The notes: generated by a model from the sequence alone, not told the origin. Counted from the first letter of the stretch, positions 35,135-44,994 are shown. The stretch is 64,000 nt of DNA from Atopobium sp. BS2 (GCF_000565075.1 NZ_JDFG01000012.1:124001-188000), one strand, 5' to 3'. Numbers and translations are program-made.

Positions 35135-37780
35135 TTACGCACCAAGCTTTGTTTTTGCAGCCTCAAGCGCAGCATCAATTCCTGCAGCGTTTGAGCCACC
35201 TGCCTGCGCCATTGCTGGCTTACCGCCACCACGGCCACCAACAAACTCTGCAATCTCTTTGACAATGTCTCCTGCCGAGAAGCCCGCTGCAACTGCAGAA
35301 TCAGTGGCACCTGCAAGCAGGGAAACCTTACCGTCAGCGGTTGCGGATGCAATGACGCAAGCAACAGGCTGGCCGTCAGATGCATCACGGATGCCATCCC
35401 ATGCGGAGCGGAGCTCTTTACCAGAAAGGCCCTCAAGCTTAGCAATTACACAGCTATAGCCATTAAGCTGAACAGCAGACTTAAGTGCTTCTGCTACCTG
35501 GTTGCTGCCTGCTCCGGTAAGAGCGGCCTCAAGCTTATGGTTTGCAGCGCGAAGATCTTGCTGCAGCTGCTCAACGCGGTCTGCAACAGCAGAAGGACGA
35601 ACCTTCAGAGCTGCGGCAACCTCATCAAGTTGAGCCAGGCGCTCATCAACGTACTCGATAGCACCCATAGAAGTTACAGCCTCAATACGCCTTGAGTTAG
35701 AACCAACGGAGCTCTCAGAAATAATCTTGAAGAGGCCAAGGTCGGCTGTGTTGCGTGCGTGAGTACCACCGCAGAGCTCACGAGAGAATGGAGTGTCTTC
35801 TGCACCAGCAGAGACAACGCGTACGACATCACCGTACTTCTCGCCAAAGAGTGCAACAGCACCAGCGGCCTTTGCGTCCTCAATGCTCATAATCTGAGTA
35901 ACAACAGGCTTAGCAGCAAAAATCTCTGCGTTGACCATACCCTCAATACGATCAAGCTCATCTTTGGTAAGAGCCTCAAAGTGCGTAAAGTCAAAGCGCA
36001 TACGATCTGGAGCAACAAGAGAACCAGCCTGGTTCACGTGGTCACCCAGAACCTTTTTGAGGGCTGCGTCAAGTAGGTGAGTTGCGGTGTGGTTGCGGCG
36101 AATGAGCTCACGACGGCCGGCATCAATGGTTGCGGTGACTGAATCACCAACAGAGATGGTGCCCTCTTCTACCACGCCAACGTGGGACTCAAGGCCGCCG
36201 TCGCGGTGCTTGGTGTCAGTGACGTGAACGTAGAGACCAGGAGCTGTCAGCTTGCCGGTATCTCCAACCTGACCGCCCATCTCTGCATAGAAAGGCGTAC
36301 GGTCAAGTACAACCTCAACCTCAGAGCCAGCAGAAGCGGACTCAACCTCCTGTCCATCCTGAACAAGAGCAACAACACGAACGCCGGAGAGCTCATTGTT
36401 GTCGTAGCCGTCAAAGACGGTCTCATCAAGGCGGTCAGAGAGTGCAACCCAGATGCTCTGAGCGTTACCCCAGGCATCGCGGTTAGCAGACTTACGGGCG
36501 CGCTCACGCTGCTCAGTCATTGCAGCATCAAAGGCGTCCATGTCAACAACGTGACCTGCATTTGCAGCAATCTCACGAGTAAGATCAATGGGGAATCCGT
36601 AGGTATCGTGTAGAAGGAATGCAACCTCACCGTAAAGCTGTGCGCCGTCCTCAAGCTGCTCAAGCTCTGCAGTGAGTTTAGACTCGCCTGCGTCGAGCGT
36701 AGCGCCAAAGCGCTCCTCTTCTGCAGTCAGAATACCGTCGATAAGAGCGCTCTTCTCGACAAGCTCTGGATATTCTGCGCCAAGCAGAACAGCAACCTCA
36801 TGTGCGTACTCTGCCATGAAGGTGCCCTGAATGCCCAGTAAGCGGCCGTGGTAGACAGCGCGACGGAGCAGGCGGCGAAGAATGTAGCTTCTACCCTCGT
36901 TACCAGGGAGAATACCATCACCAATCATAAAGGTAACTGCACGAGAGTGGTCTGCAAGGATACGCAGGCTGCGGTCAATCTCATCAGTTGAGTGATACTT
37001 TTTACCAGAGAGTTTCTCGCCCAAAGAGATGAGGGTACGCATGATGTCACCCTCGTAATTGGTGCCTTCATGCTGCATGATAGCTGCGATACGCTCAAGG
37101 CCCATGCCGGTATCGATGTTGCGATGAGGAAGCTCAGGCAGAGAACCATCTTCCTGGCGATCAAACTGAGTAAAGACGAGGTTCCAGAACTCAAGGTAAC
37201 GGTCACCGTCGTCTCCAGGAGCCTCTCCCTCAAACTCAGGACCCTGGTCAAAGTAAATCTCAGAGCAAGGACCACAAGGACCAGTTGGACCAGCTGCCCA
37301 GAAGTTGTCTTCCTCGCCCAGACGGGTGATGTGATCTTCTGCTACACCAAGAGACTTCCAAATCTCAATTGCCTCATCGTCGTCAGTAAAAACAGTAAAG
37401 TACAGGCGATCAAGAGGCAGGCCAAGGTGCTCTGGAGAAGAAATAAACTCCATTGCCCAGGTGCATGCATCGCGCTTGGTGTAACCACCAAAGGAGAAGT
37501 TACCCAGCATCTCAAAGAATGAGAGGTGGCGTGAGTCACCAATGTTGTCAATATCGTTAGTGCGAAGGCACTTCTGGCAGGAAGTTGCGCCAATCTCCTT
37601 CATAGTCTTGATGCCCTGGTAATACTCCTTGAACTGGTTCATGCCAGCATTAGCAAGAAGCAGCGAAGGATCAGAAGGCACCAGAGATGAAGAAGGATAG
37701 CGCTTGCAACCCTTGCTCTCAAAGAAGCTTAGGAAGTCATCACGAATCTCTGCTGTTGTCATTGTTTTATAGTCAGCCAT
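35135..37780 (-). CDS. alaS: Alanyl-tRNA synthetase
   Basis: 881 residues, full length. Class II catalytic core starts EIRDDFLSFFESKGCKRYPSSSLVP, with LLANAGMNQFKEYYQG and TGPCGPCSEIYFD. The editing domain has HTATHLLDAALKKVLG and ELCGGTHARNTADLG (zinc-binding), and a C-Ala oligomerisation domain with the glycine-rich VGGRGGGKPAMAQAGG closes the protein. ATG 37780 follows GGAG by nine bases; an upstream TTG is in frame. No T-box leader is seen; it is 25 bp behind the permease gene. Confidence 0.98.
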   Translation of the reverse strand: MADYKTMTTAEIRDDFLSFFESKGCKRYPSSSLVPSDPSLLLANAGMNQFKEYYQGIKTMKEIGATSCQKCLRTNDIDNIGDSRHLSFFEMLGNFSFGGYTKRDACTWAMEFISSPEHLGLPLDRLYFTVFTDDDEAIEIWKSLGVAEDHITRLGEEDNFWAAGPTGPCGPCSEIYFDQGPEFEGEAPGDDGDRYLEFWNLVFTQFDRQEDGSLPELPHRNIDTGMGLERIAAIMQHEGTNYEGDIMRTLISLGEKLSGKKYHSTDEIDRSLRILADHSRAVTFMIGDGILPGNEGRSYILRRLLRRAVYHGRLLGIQGTFMAEYAHEVAVLLGAEYPELVEKSALIDGILTAEEERFGATLDAGESKLTAELEQLEDGAQLYGEVAFLLHDTYGFPIDLTREIAANAGHVVDMDAFDAAMTEQRERARKSANRDAWGNAQSIWVALSDRLDETVFDGYDNNELSGVRVVALVQDGQEVESASAGSEVEVVLDRTPFYAEMGGQVGDTGKLTAPGLYVHVTDTKHRDGGLESHVGVVEEGTISVGDSVTATIDAGRRELIRRNHTATHLLDAALKKVLGDHVNQAGSLVAPDRMRFDFTHFEALTKDELDRIEGMVNAEIFAAKPVVTQIMSIEDAKAAGAVALFGEKYGDVVRVVSAGAEDTPFSRELCGGTHARNTADLGLFKIISESSVGSNSRRIEAVTSMGAIEYVDERLAQLDEVAAALKVRPSAVADRVEQLQQDLRAANHKLEAALTGAGSNQVAEALKSAVQLNGYSCVIAKLEGLSGKELRSAWDGIRDASDGQPVACVIASATADGKVSLLAGATDSAVAAGFSAGDIVKEIAEFVGGRGGGKPAMAQAGGSNAAGIDAALEAAKTKLGA

Positions 37781-37805
37781 AAAGTACTTCTCCGTATTCA
37801 AATAA

Positions 37806-39188
37806 CTACTCTTTTGTACTGTCTGAGTCTACCGCATCTGACGATGGTTTATCTGGTTCCTTAGTAACTTCTTGAGTATTCCTAAAAAGTAACTGAGAAA
37901 AATCATGTCCAAGAATCTTGGGCGCGGGAGCTGAAGACTTGCTGCGCACATGAGCTGTAGTGTCTTGATCAACAAGACGCGACTCCTCAAAGAACTTTGG
38001 GTCATCGAGGGCATCATACTCTGGCAGAATAGCGCCAGACTCATCTACATACTGCGTCGAGTTAAAAAGCGCGCCATTTGGCGAGACGATCTGTCTGCCT
38101 GAATACTTCTCAAAGAAGTACACAAAGATGCCCCTCAGTGCTGCTGTCAAAGGTATGGCAAGAATAGTTCCAACTACTCCGCCAAGAGCGCTGCCAATGA
38201 CAATACCAACGAGCGAAAGACCCGGGTGAACTTTAACGCTCGTTGCCATAACCAAAGGTGAAAGCACGTTATCAACAACGTTTTGTGCAACCATCAAGAT
38301 AACGATAGTCCATACGGTCATGACAGGGTCTACCAAGATGCTCAAAATAAGAGCAATACCTGCCGAGAAAACCGGTCCAACTACAGGAATAATATGGAAG
38401 ATTCCTGTAACCATGCCAATAAGAGCGGCATAAGGGTTGCCTAAAATCAGACACCCAAAGTACACAAGAATGCCATTAATCGCAGAGGTAATGATAGTGC
38501 CTCGCATATATCCACTGGTAGATCTACTTAAGATTGCAAGAATAAGTCTGAACTCATTCTCTTTTTGAGGACCAGCAATAATAGCCATCTCACGGACAAT
38601 AACTGGATAATCTTTAGCCAACCAATAGGCAAGCACTAGGCCTAAGAAGAAGACCATGAGTTGGTTTGCCATAGAAGAGATGTTGCCTAAAGCAGATGTG
38701 GAAAGCCAACTCAAAATACCAGAAGCAACTGATATTCCAATACTTGATGCCTGTTCAATTGCAAGTTCTACTGTCTGTCTAACAGCAGGGTTACTTTGAG
38801 TGTCAAAGTTCTGCCAAAACTCCCTTGCCATTGCTCCTATCTGACTTGCATACGAAGGGGCATTTCTGAGTAGCGTAGTAAGCTCAAATACCAATGGCTG
38901 CGCAATCAAAATCAAAAATCCTACCAGCACAATGAGCGTAAGAACAAGCGCGATAAGAGCGGAAATGCCACGAGGCACTCCCCTGTCTTCAAGCCAATTG
39001 GTAACAGGGCTGCAGACAAACGCAACAATTGCGCCAATGGCGAGCAGCTCAACAGCCTGTCCCAGGATGCCAAGAACATACAATGCAAGTGCAAACAATG
39101 CGGCCAGACCAATGACTGTCCACACCATTAAGCCACGTTGTTTCCATTTTTGAGATGAATCGGAGAAGTTTTGATGCTTTTGATCCAT
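37806..39188 (-). CDS. AI-2E family transporter (PerM-like permease)
   Basis: 460 residues. Two N-terminal membrane helices, a soluble helical region and about five further helices; motifs FVCSPVTNWLEDRGVPRGISALIALVLTLIVLVGF, GNPYAALIGMVTGIFHIIPVVGPVFS and GLSLVGIVIGSALGGVVGTILAIPLTA are typical of this family, which includes the autoinducer-2 exporter TqsA and cation antiporters. A polar tail of about 95 residues follows. Start ATG overlaps the sigma gene stop by one base. Substrate unknown. Confidence 0.88.
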   Translation of the reverse strand: MDQKHQNFSDSSQKWKQRGLMVWTVIGLAALFALALYVLGILGQAVELLAIGAIVAFVCSPVTNWLEDRGVPRGISALIALVLTLIVLVGFLILIAQPLVFELTTLLRNAPSYASQIGAMAREFWQNFDTQSNPAVRQTVELAIEQASSIGISVASGILSWLSTSALGNISSMANQLMVFFLGLVLAYWLAKDYPVIVREMAIIAGPQKENEFRLILAILSRSTSGYMRGTIITSAINGILVYFGCLILGNPYAALIGMVTGIFHIIPVVGPVFSAGIALILSILVDPVMTVWTIVILMVAQNVVDNVLSPLVMATSVKVHPGLSLVGIVIGSALGGVVGTILAIPLTAALRGIFVYFFEKYSGRQIVSPNGALFNSTQYVDESGAILPEYDALDDPKFFEESRLVDQDTTAHVRSKSSAPAPKILGHDFSQLLFRNTQEVTKEPDKPSSDAVDSDSTKE

Positions 39189-40042
39189 TAACGGTTCACG
39201 CTTTCTGGGTCAATCTTTTCTTGGATACGCTTTAAGGTGCGACGAAGCAGCCTTGAAACCTGTACCTGAGAGATATTAAGTTTCTCCGCAATCTCTACCT
39301 GAGTAAGACCTTCAACAAAACGCATACGAATAATCTCTTGCTCTCGTGGCGAGAAGTCTCTAATGGCCTCTTCAAGAACAATGCGGTCATCAGAACCAGC
39401 AAGATCCTCATCTTCGGTCACATACTGATCAATGATTGAAGGAGTCTCGTCGCCATCAGCGCCAGAACCGCCTCCCTCAAGAGGAACAGAGCTATAAGCG
39501 CTAGAAGACTCCATAGCCTCAAGAACTTCTTCAACGTTAGTATCAAGGCGCTGGGCGATCTCTTCAATTGAAGGGCTTCTTTGCAGCTCTTTAGTCAAAT
39601 CATCAGTGACCTGATTAATCTTGGACGAAAGCTCCTGCAAACGACGAGGAACACGTACTGACCAGCCTTTATCGCGGAAGTGACGCTTGATTTCTCCCAT
39701 GATGGTTGGCGTTGCATATGTTGTAAATTCAAGACCACGATCAGGCTCGAACCTATCAATTGCCTTGATAAGTCCAATGGTTCCCACCTGAATCAAATCA
39801 TCAAGAGGTTCTCCACGGTTTTTAAACTTGGAGGCCAAAAAGCGCACGAGGTTTAAGTGACTCACGATAAGCTGGTCTCTTACCTCAGGGTCTTTTGTTT
39901 CTTTATATTGGGCAAAGAGCTTTCGTGTTCTATCTTTATCCCAGGCCGGGGTACCTTTAGAAGCACGGCGAGCAGCTCTTCTTGCGGCTTTCTGCTCTTC
40001 TGCAGATGCCTGTACTGCCTCGTTAGCTTCAGGTTTAGGCAT
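39188..40042 (-). CDS. RNA polymerase sigma factor, SigB/SigF family
   Basis: 284 residues. Region 2 (QLIVSHLNLVRFLASKFKNRGEPLDDLIQVGTIGLIKAIDRFEPDRGLEFTTYATPTIMGEIKRHFRDKGWSVRVPRR) is close to SigB/SigF/SigG types; region 3 covers about 125-170 and region 4 ends in the helix-turn-helix LTQVEIAEKLNISQVQVSRLLRR. Extra acidic Gly/Asp-rich linker between 3 and 4. Overlaps the upstream anti-sigma-like gene by eight bases from ATG 40042 (a GTG two codons earlier is possible). Spore or general-stress role cannot be decided; no spore genes are visible. Confidence 0.9.
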   Translation of the reverse strand: MPKPEANEAVQASAEEQKAARRAARRASKGTPAWDKDRTRKLFAQYKETKDPEVRDQLIVSHLNLVRFLASKFKNRGEPLDDLIQVGTIGLIKAIDRFEPDRGLEFTTYATPTIMGEIKRHFRDKGWSVRVPRRLQELSSKINQVTDDLTKELQRSPSIEEIAQRLDTNVEEVLEAMESSSAYSSVPLEGGGSGADGDETPSIIDQYVTEDEDLAGSDDRIVLEEAIRDFSPREQEIIRMRFVEGLTQVEIAEKLNISQVQVSRLLRRTLKRIQEKIDPESVNR

Positions 40043-40418
40043 GTGCACCGCCAGAAATCTTTACAAGATGAAGCGTATAACCGTCATCACAAAGCGCAAA
40101 CTCATCACAAATAGCGGAGAGTAGTAACTCTACAAGTTCTAAGGGCTGAGAATTATCTGCCTCAGACTCAACTGGATCCTCATCACCCAAGTCAAAATCA
40201 ATAGCCATAGTATTGTCTTCGAGGGTAAACGTAATATCTACGGAATCCTTCTGAGTACCGCACGCAAACACAAAGCCTTCTTCAGCGGCCATTTTGACAT
40301 CTTCAAGCTCATCAACATTCATCTTGCACAAAACGGCAAGATTGGCAGCCATCATTCTGACGGAGCGAGCAAATGTTGGATCTGCGGGAGCGGAAAGCTC
40401 AACAATTTTTTGTGCCAT
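40035..40418 (-). CDS. RsbW/SpoIIAB-like anti-sigma factor, degenerate ATPase motifs
   Basis: 127 residues, HATPase (GHKL) fold by size and neighbourhood. Partner switching kinases of this type bind the sigma factor and phosphorylate an anti-anti-sigma protein. The N-box region reads DVKMAAEEGFVFACG, where the Mg-binding Asn of D-x-x-x-A-x-x-E-A-x-x-N is replaced by Phe; the G1 box is only DLGDED. So ATP binding may be weakened. No STAS-domain anti-anti-sigma gene is nearby. The overlap with sigma suggests the two are made in step. Confidence 0.8.
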   Translation of the reverse strand: MAQKIVELSAPADPTFARSVRMMAANLAVLCKMNVDELEDVKMAAEEGFVFACGTQKDSVDITFTLEDNTMAIDFDLGDEDPVESEADNSQPLELVELLLSAICDEFALCDDGYTLHLVKISGGAHA

Positions 40419-40424
40419 AACAAT

Positions 40425-41036
40425 CTACTCCTCAGTCTTCTGAGAAGACTCAGAACCATACTCAATATAGAACTGCTCAGAACGAGCTGGTCTGGAATGC
40501 TTGGTCTTATCCTGAGAAAGCAAAGGAAGCTCCTCAAGATACTCTTGAGCACGCTGTGCACTCTGTTGTGCGGAAGCAGTCGCACCGCTCAGGCGAGCCT
40601 GAGCAGCCTCAGCAAGCTTAGAGGGATTCAAAGATCCGCCAAGACCAGTTCCCAGCTTTGAAACAGACTCAACAACGCCTGTCACCGCATCGCTTGCAGC
40701 CTTGCTGACTGTTGCAGTTACTGCGGAAGCAGCGCCAGAAACGGTTGCTACATCACCAAGAACCACATTGAGGCTCTCAAGAGAGGTATTAGCGTTCTCT
40801 GCAGCCTCATCAACCTTCTGCATGAGTGCAGGTAACTGCTTGATAGTTGGATCAAGCTCATCAACCATGCCATCAATCTTTGAAATAACAGGTTGAATCT
40901 GCTCAATAGTGTTGTTAGCTGAGAGTGTAATCTCAGTAATTGACTTTCTTGTTGTTCTTAGGGTCAGAGCAACCTCGACAATAGCCCAAACACCAGCTAC
41001 GGCTAAGACTACAAGGGCAATCTGTAAGTAATCCAT
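40425..41036 (-). CDS. DUF948-like membrane-anchored helical protein
   Basis: 203 residues. One N-terminal membrane helix (YLQIALVVLAVAGVWAIVEVAL, about 3-24) then a long helical region with heptad-like Ile/Leu/Val spacing (about 30-110) and an Ala/Ser/Gln-rich region resembling LEA-type or general-stress proteins such as YtxG. The C-terminus is polar. First gene of the sigma operon; such proteins are often part of the stress regulon in Firmicutes. Function not known. Confidence 0.75.
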   Translation of the reverse strand: MDYLQIALVVLAVAGVWAIVEVALTLRTTRKSITEITLSANNTIEQIQPVISKIDGMVDELDPTIKQLPALMQKVDEAAENANTSLESLNVVLGDVATVSGAASAVTATVSKAASDAVTGVVESVSKLGTGLGGSLNPSKLAEAAQARLSGATASAQQSAQRAQEYLEELPLLSQDKTKHSRPARSEQFYIEYGSESSQKTEE

Positions 41037-41127
41037 CTATGCCATCCCTCAAAGCTAACGGTTACAGTTCTTTCTATTCTACCCGAGGAGCGCCTTCTTG
41101 ATGCTCCCACTTAGGTAATTCAAAATC

Positions 41128-42459
41128 CTAGACTTCCTCGTGACGATCACGCTCTGTAGCTGCAATTCTCCACGCTTCCCAACCTCTTGGAGATGGCGAG
41201 AAGAACGCACCGCGTTCAAGTCCTTCTGGAAGATAACGCTGCTCAATCCACCCGCCAGGATAATTGTGAGGATAGAGGTAGTTGCCGTACTCTTCAGAAC
41301 CGGGGCGCGTACGGTCTCTTAAGTAACTTGGAACTTCTCGCCTTGGACCTGTTCTGACCTCGTGAAGTGCCGCATCAATACCTGCTTCTGCAGCATTAGA
41401 CTTTGGAGCCAGTGCCATATAAATAACCGCTTGCGCAAGGTTAATTCTGCACTCGGGATATCCAATGACCTCAGCTGACCTGAATGCTGCATGTGCAATG
41501 AGCAGCGCCTGAGGATCGGCATTGCCAATATCTTCTGAGGCCAAAATCATAATGCGTCGAGCAATAAATTTAGGGTCCTCGCCTGCATCAATCATGCGCG
41601 CAAGCCAATAGAGTGCGGCATCTGGGTCTGAGCCACGCATGGACTTAATAAACGCAGAGATAATGTCATAGTGCATATCTCCTGCTTTATCGTAGGGAAG
41701 TCCGCGACGAGGATTTGCCTCAAGAACGTTTTGCTTGGTGATAACAAGCGGCTCAGATGCTTTGTTGTCAGCAGATTCTGGAACATCAACCATCTGAGAG
41801 GCAAGCTCAAGTGAAGTTAGGGCTGCACGGCCATCTCCGCCTGCAAGCGTCACAATCTCTTTACGAGCGGCTTCATCCAGGACAAATGCGCCTGCTAGAC
41901 CATCTTCTGACTCAAGTGCTCGCTGAATGAGCTCATCGATTGCCTCATCTGACAATACATGCAGCTCCACTACACGAGAGCGAGAAATTAGAGCACTATT
42001 AACCTCAAAGTAAGGGTTTTCTGTAGTAGCGCCAATAAGTACAACTATTCTGTCTTCTACTGCATGAAGCAAGGCATCTTGCTGAGAGCGCGTAAAACGA
42101 TGAATCTCATCAATGAACAGAATAGTTCTTCTACCTGCTGTTAAAAGCCTTGATTCTGCTGCTTCAATCTCTCTACGAAGATCTTTAACAGTTCCCGTAA
42201 TTGCAGATACTTCTACAAATTCTGCGTGCGTTGTATGAGCGATGATGCGCGCAAGCGTGGTCTTTCCGGTGCCTGCTGGACCGTACAGCAAAACGGACGA
42301 GAGCGTATCGTGCTCAATTGCCTTGCGCAGCCAAGAACCCTGACCAACCGCATCTTCCTGACCTACGTATCCATCAAGCGTGGTAGGACGCATGCGAGCA
42401 GCAAGTGGTGCATTAGCTTTTTTAGCGGCACGTTCCATGCCAGAAAATAAAGTATCCAT
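41128..42459 (-). CDS. rarA: Replication-associated recombination protein RarA (MgsA)
   Basis: 443 residues. AAA+ ATPase of the clamp-loader clade acting at stalled forks. MRPTTLDGYVGQEDAVG, Walker A LLYGPAGTGKTTLARII, Walker B TILFIDEIHRF, sensor LIGATTENPYFEVNSALISRSRV, then the C-terminal MRGSDPDAALYWLARMIDAGEDPKFIARRIMILASEDIGNADP block and the PNYPGGWIEQ-type end. I start at ATG 42459 (MDTLFSG); the ribosome site is not strong. Stand-alone unit between dgt and the sigma operon. Confidence 0.94.
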   Translation of the reverse strand: MDTLFSGMERAAKKANAPLAARMRPTTLDGYVGQEDAVGQGSWLRKAIEHDTLSSVLLYGPAGTGKTTLARIIAHTTHAEFVEVSAITGTVKDLRREIEAAESRLLTAGRRTILFIDEIHRFTRSQQDALLHAVEDRIVVLIGATTENPYFEVNSALISRSRVVELHVLSDEAIDELIQRALESEDGLAGAFVLDEAARKEIVTLAGGDGRAALTSLELASQMVDVPESADNKASEPLVITKQNVLEANPRRGLPYDKAGDMHYDIISAFIKSMRGSDPDAALYWLARMIDAGEDPKFIARRIMILASEDIGNADPQALLIAHAAFRSAEVIGYPECRINLAQAVIYMALAPKSNAAEAGIDAALHEVRTGPRREVPSYLRDRTRPGSEEYGNYLYPHNYPGGWIEQRYLPEGLERGAFFSPSPRGWEAWRIAATERDRHEEV

Positions 42460-42565
42460 GCAGCTAATTTTACCCCGTCTCAAACATAAAAGCTTGGCGA
42501 GAAGCCCGCTCAGCACAAATGCTCTTTACGTGCCCGTTTGCCACACCGTGACTGAGTGGTAAACC

Positions 42566-43807
42566 TTACGCACGTACCCCTTCTGCAAAGTAGCTCCTCT
42601 TTGGAAAGAGCTCCTGAGCTTCTGGGAAAAGTGCTTCACAGGTAGCCACAAAGTAGTCATCGGTCATTGCGGAAATAAAATCAACAACAGTACGATGCAC
42701 GTCACTCTTCCACTCATACGTATGGCCGTACCTAGAAAGGTGCCTGCTTACTGGCTCAATATGATGCTTAAAGATTGCAAGGCTCTGATCACCAGATTTA
42801 AGCGAGGACAACTCGTATTCGTACAACTTCTCAAACAGGTGCTTAATGTCTTCAGAGAAATCACCATTGGCTTCTGATGCACCATAAATCTTCTGGTAAT
42901 TCTCGCGCTTTGCTCGTTTCATCTCTTTAAACGCCTCTTCTGAGAGAGAAATCTGAGGCTTACCAAAGCTATTCTGAACAATGTCTGCAACAAAAGCAGA
43001 GGTAGCCCATGCGTTATAGGCGCCACCAAGGCCATCATCAAACGTTTCTTCTGTTGCAGCGCCAGCACGAAGCGCATCCTGTCTGTCTTTTCCAACATAC
43101 GCAATAATGTCCGAGATGCGCATAACGCACCCTTCAAGCGTCATAGGACGCAGGTGAGCAATAGCCTGAGGACCTCTCTCCCAACAATCTTCTACAACCT
43201 TGTCAAACTCATCAAAAGTTGAAAGATCACTCATTTGAAGTATCTGCTGTTCAAACTCGCCGTTGTGGCAAATTACCCCGTCAAGCGTCTGTAAAGAAAG
43301 GTTTCTTGCATAAAGACCATCAAGTACGCGCACACTTTGTACGTTGTGGAAAAACCAACGCCCCGTTTGCTCGTGATAAATATCATTGAGGAAATACTCC
43401 CCTGCATGACCAAAAGGAGTATGTCCTACGTCATGACCAAGAGCTATCGCTTCAATCAAATCAAGGTTAAGGCCAAGTGCGCGTCCAATATCTTTAGCAA
43501 CTCTGCAAACAAGCTGCTCATGAAGGCCGCGGCGTGTAATATCATCATGCGCACGGAACGAGAAGACCTGTGTTTTGCCGTTTAGCCTGTTATACGCAGG
43601 GGTATGCATGATTTTCTCGACATCTCGCATAAAAGCAGGACGCAAAAGCGATGCCTGATCATGGGTGGAGTCTCGGCGGATGATGTCTTCATTTTTGCAC
43701 GCGTAAGGGCTTAAGGTGCCCTTAGCTATTTGCTCAGCCACAAGGGCCTGAGTTTCTTCTGAAAGTTGCCCGGTCATATGAGGTGCAAAAGGATTAGTGA
43801 TGTTCAT
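42566..43807 (-). CDS. dgt: dGTPase-like HD-domain triphosphohydrolase
   Basis: 413 residues. HD-superfamily metal site: His in RRGLHEQLVCRV, H-D in AIALGHDVGHTPFGHAGE and a later Asp in MRISDIIAYVGKDRQDA. NRLNGKTQVFSFRAHDDI at the N-terminus marks the dGTPase-like group. Hydrolyses dNTPs to nucleosides and triphosphate in characterised members. ATG 43807 with GAGAGGATACAC upstream. It shares a 15-bp promoter motif with htrA (see regulatory site). Confidence 0.88.
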   Translation of the reverse strand: MNITNPFAPHMTGQLSEETQALVAEQIAKGTLSPYACKNEDIIRRDSTHDQASLLRPAFMRDVEKIMHTPAYNRLNGKTQVFSFRAHDDITRRGLHEQLVCRVAKDIGRALGLNLDLIEAIALGHDVGHTPFGHAGEYFLNDIYHEQTGRWFFHNVQSVRVLDGLYARNLSLQTLDGVICHNGEFEQQILQMSDLSTFDEFDKVVEDCWERGPQAIAHLRPMTLEGCVMRISDIIAYVGKDRQDALRAGAATEETFDDGLGGAYNAWATSAFVADIVQNSFGKPQISLSEEAFKEMKRAKRENYQKIYGASEANGDFSEDIKHLFEKLYEYELSSLKSGDQSLAIFKHHIEPVSRHLSRYGHTYEWKSDVHRTVVDFISAMTDDYFVATCEALFPEAQELFPKRSYFAEGVRA

Positions 43808-43852
43808 GTGTATCCTCTCTAGATGTTTTTCACCTCTAGTGTAGAAGTTTCA

Positions 43853-43867
43853 CCGGACAAAAAGTCG
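43853..43867. promoter_or_regulatory. Conserved 15-bp element upstream of dgt
   Basis: CCGGACAAAAAGTCG, 46 bp before the dgt start; the same sequence with one change lies upstream of htrA (63786-63800). On the minus strand both are followed eight bases later by a TAnAnT hexamer. May be a shared operator or an alternative promoter element. Confidence 0.4.
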
Positions 43868-43905
43868 TGTTGAATTTTGGAAGAACTTTTGAGAAAGCCT
43901 AGCGT

Positions 43906-44994
43906 CTAAAAAAGACTATCCTGAACTGGCTGTTTTAAGGCTTCAAACAGATTTTTTGCTAAAAGTGCTGCACCCTTAGAATTTGGATGCACGTCATCAG
44001 CAAAATATTTCTTCTCCTGCGGCAATAGTTTTTCTCCAGAAATACACTGCAAACCAAACTTACCGGCAACCTCTTCAATTATTTGAGGAACCTCGGTAAA
44101 ACAAGAATAAGGGTGCGTGGGATACGTATCCTCAAAATAAGGCGTAGGTGTCAGAACCACCACGCGCGCATCCGCATACATTTGAGAGATCTGCCAGAGT
44201 GAATTTTTAATATCATATGTTACCTGTGACTTTGCGCATTTCTCGTATCGATAATTTGCTCCAAGTGCAACAACAACTAAAGAAGCATCCTCGATAAACG
44301 TATACGAGCCAGGCTGATAAACTTGTCCACCAATTCCCTGGTTAACCACATCAAGCTTCATGCGCTTAGCAAGACGGTGTGGCCAAGTGTGGTCTGGGCG
44401 CTCAATAACAAAACCCTGCGCAATAGAATCGCCAAACACCACCAGCTTTTTCTTAGCTTCATCGGGCGAGAAAAACGTGCCATTGCCACGGAGATTTTTA
44501 ACGGAAGCGCTCTGCAAACAGGGCAAGTAAACACTCACGTGATGCGTGTCATTAAAACCTGGAAGCCTAGCAAGGTCATCCTGAGAGGTTTCTGTTTCTA
44601 GATGAATAGAAAGTGTCTGTTCACCTGCATCATCCAGCGAGAATTTCTTGTAAGGTTTACCGTCAACTGTCACAAATACAGAGCTGAGCTTTTTAAAATA
44701 CGTGGCTTTAAGTAACTGTAAAACAGACGAGGATCCCTTAGGAAGTTCATCAATTTTTAGATCAAGAACCACTTCTGAGCTGTCCGTGGTAAAAGCAACT
44801 TGAATATCTGAAGTGCACGTTGCCATCTGTTTAAAAAGACCGGGGTGCCAAGAAGAGCAGGAGCCAATGACTCTAAGCTGATTGGAAGAGAAACGCAGCG
44901 GATGGACCCATCCGTGAGCAAGCTTTTCAGACCACGGCGCACCAAGTAAAAACTTGGATGCCGGAGAACTAATGCTCCACTCCCCAACTTCCAT
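43906..44994 (-). CDS. SGNH/GDSL hydrolase with N-terminal beta domain
   Basis: 362 residues. C-terminal SGNH domain with block I VVFGDSIAQGF (catalytic Ser), block II Gly in NQGIGGQVY, block III VVALGANYRY and block V DDVHPNSKGAALL (Asp and His). The first about 170 residues look like a beta-sandwich, as in carbohydrate esterase family 2 deacetylases; substrate unknown. No signal peptide, so probably cytoplasmic. ATG 44994 is five bases after GGAGG; a TTG four codons upstream is in frame. Divergent from the small membrane protein gene. Confidence 0.85.
   Translation of the reverse strand: MEVGEWSISSPASKFLLGAPWSEKLAHGWVHPLRFSSNQLRVIGSCSSWHPGLFKQMATCTSDIQVAFTTDSSEVVLDLKIDELPKGSSSVLQLLKATYFKKLSSVFVTVDGKPYKKFSLDDAGEQTLSIHLETETSQDDLARLPGFNDTHHVSVYLPCLQSASVKNLRGNGTFFSPDEAKKKLVVFGDSIAQGFVIERPDHTWPHRLAKRMKLDVVNQGIGGQVYQPGSYTFIEDASLVVVALGANYRYEKCAKSQVTYDIKNSLWQISQMYADARVVVLTPTPYFEDTYPTHPYSCFTEVPQIIEEVAGKFGLQCISGEKLLPQEKKYFADDVHPNSKGAALLAKNLFEALKQPVQDSLF

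Noticed and set aside
35135-37806. T-box or other leader controlling alaS
   Set aside because: Only 25 bp separate alaS from the permease gene; no room for a T-box.
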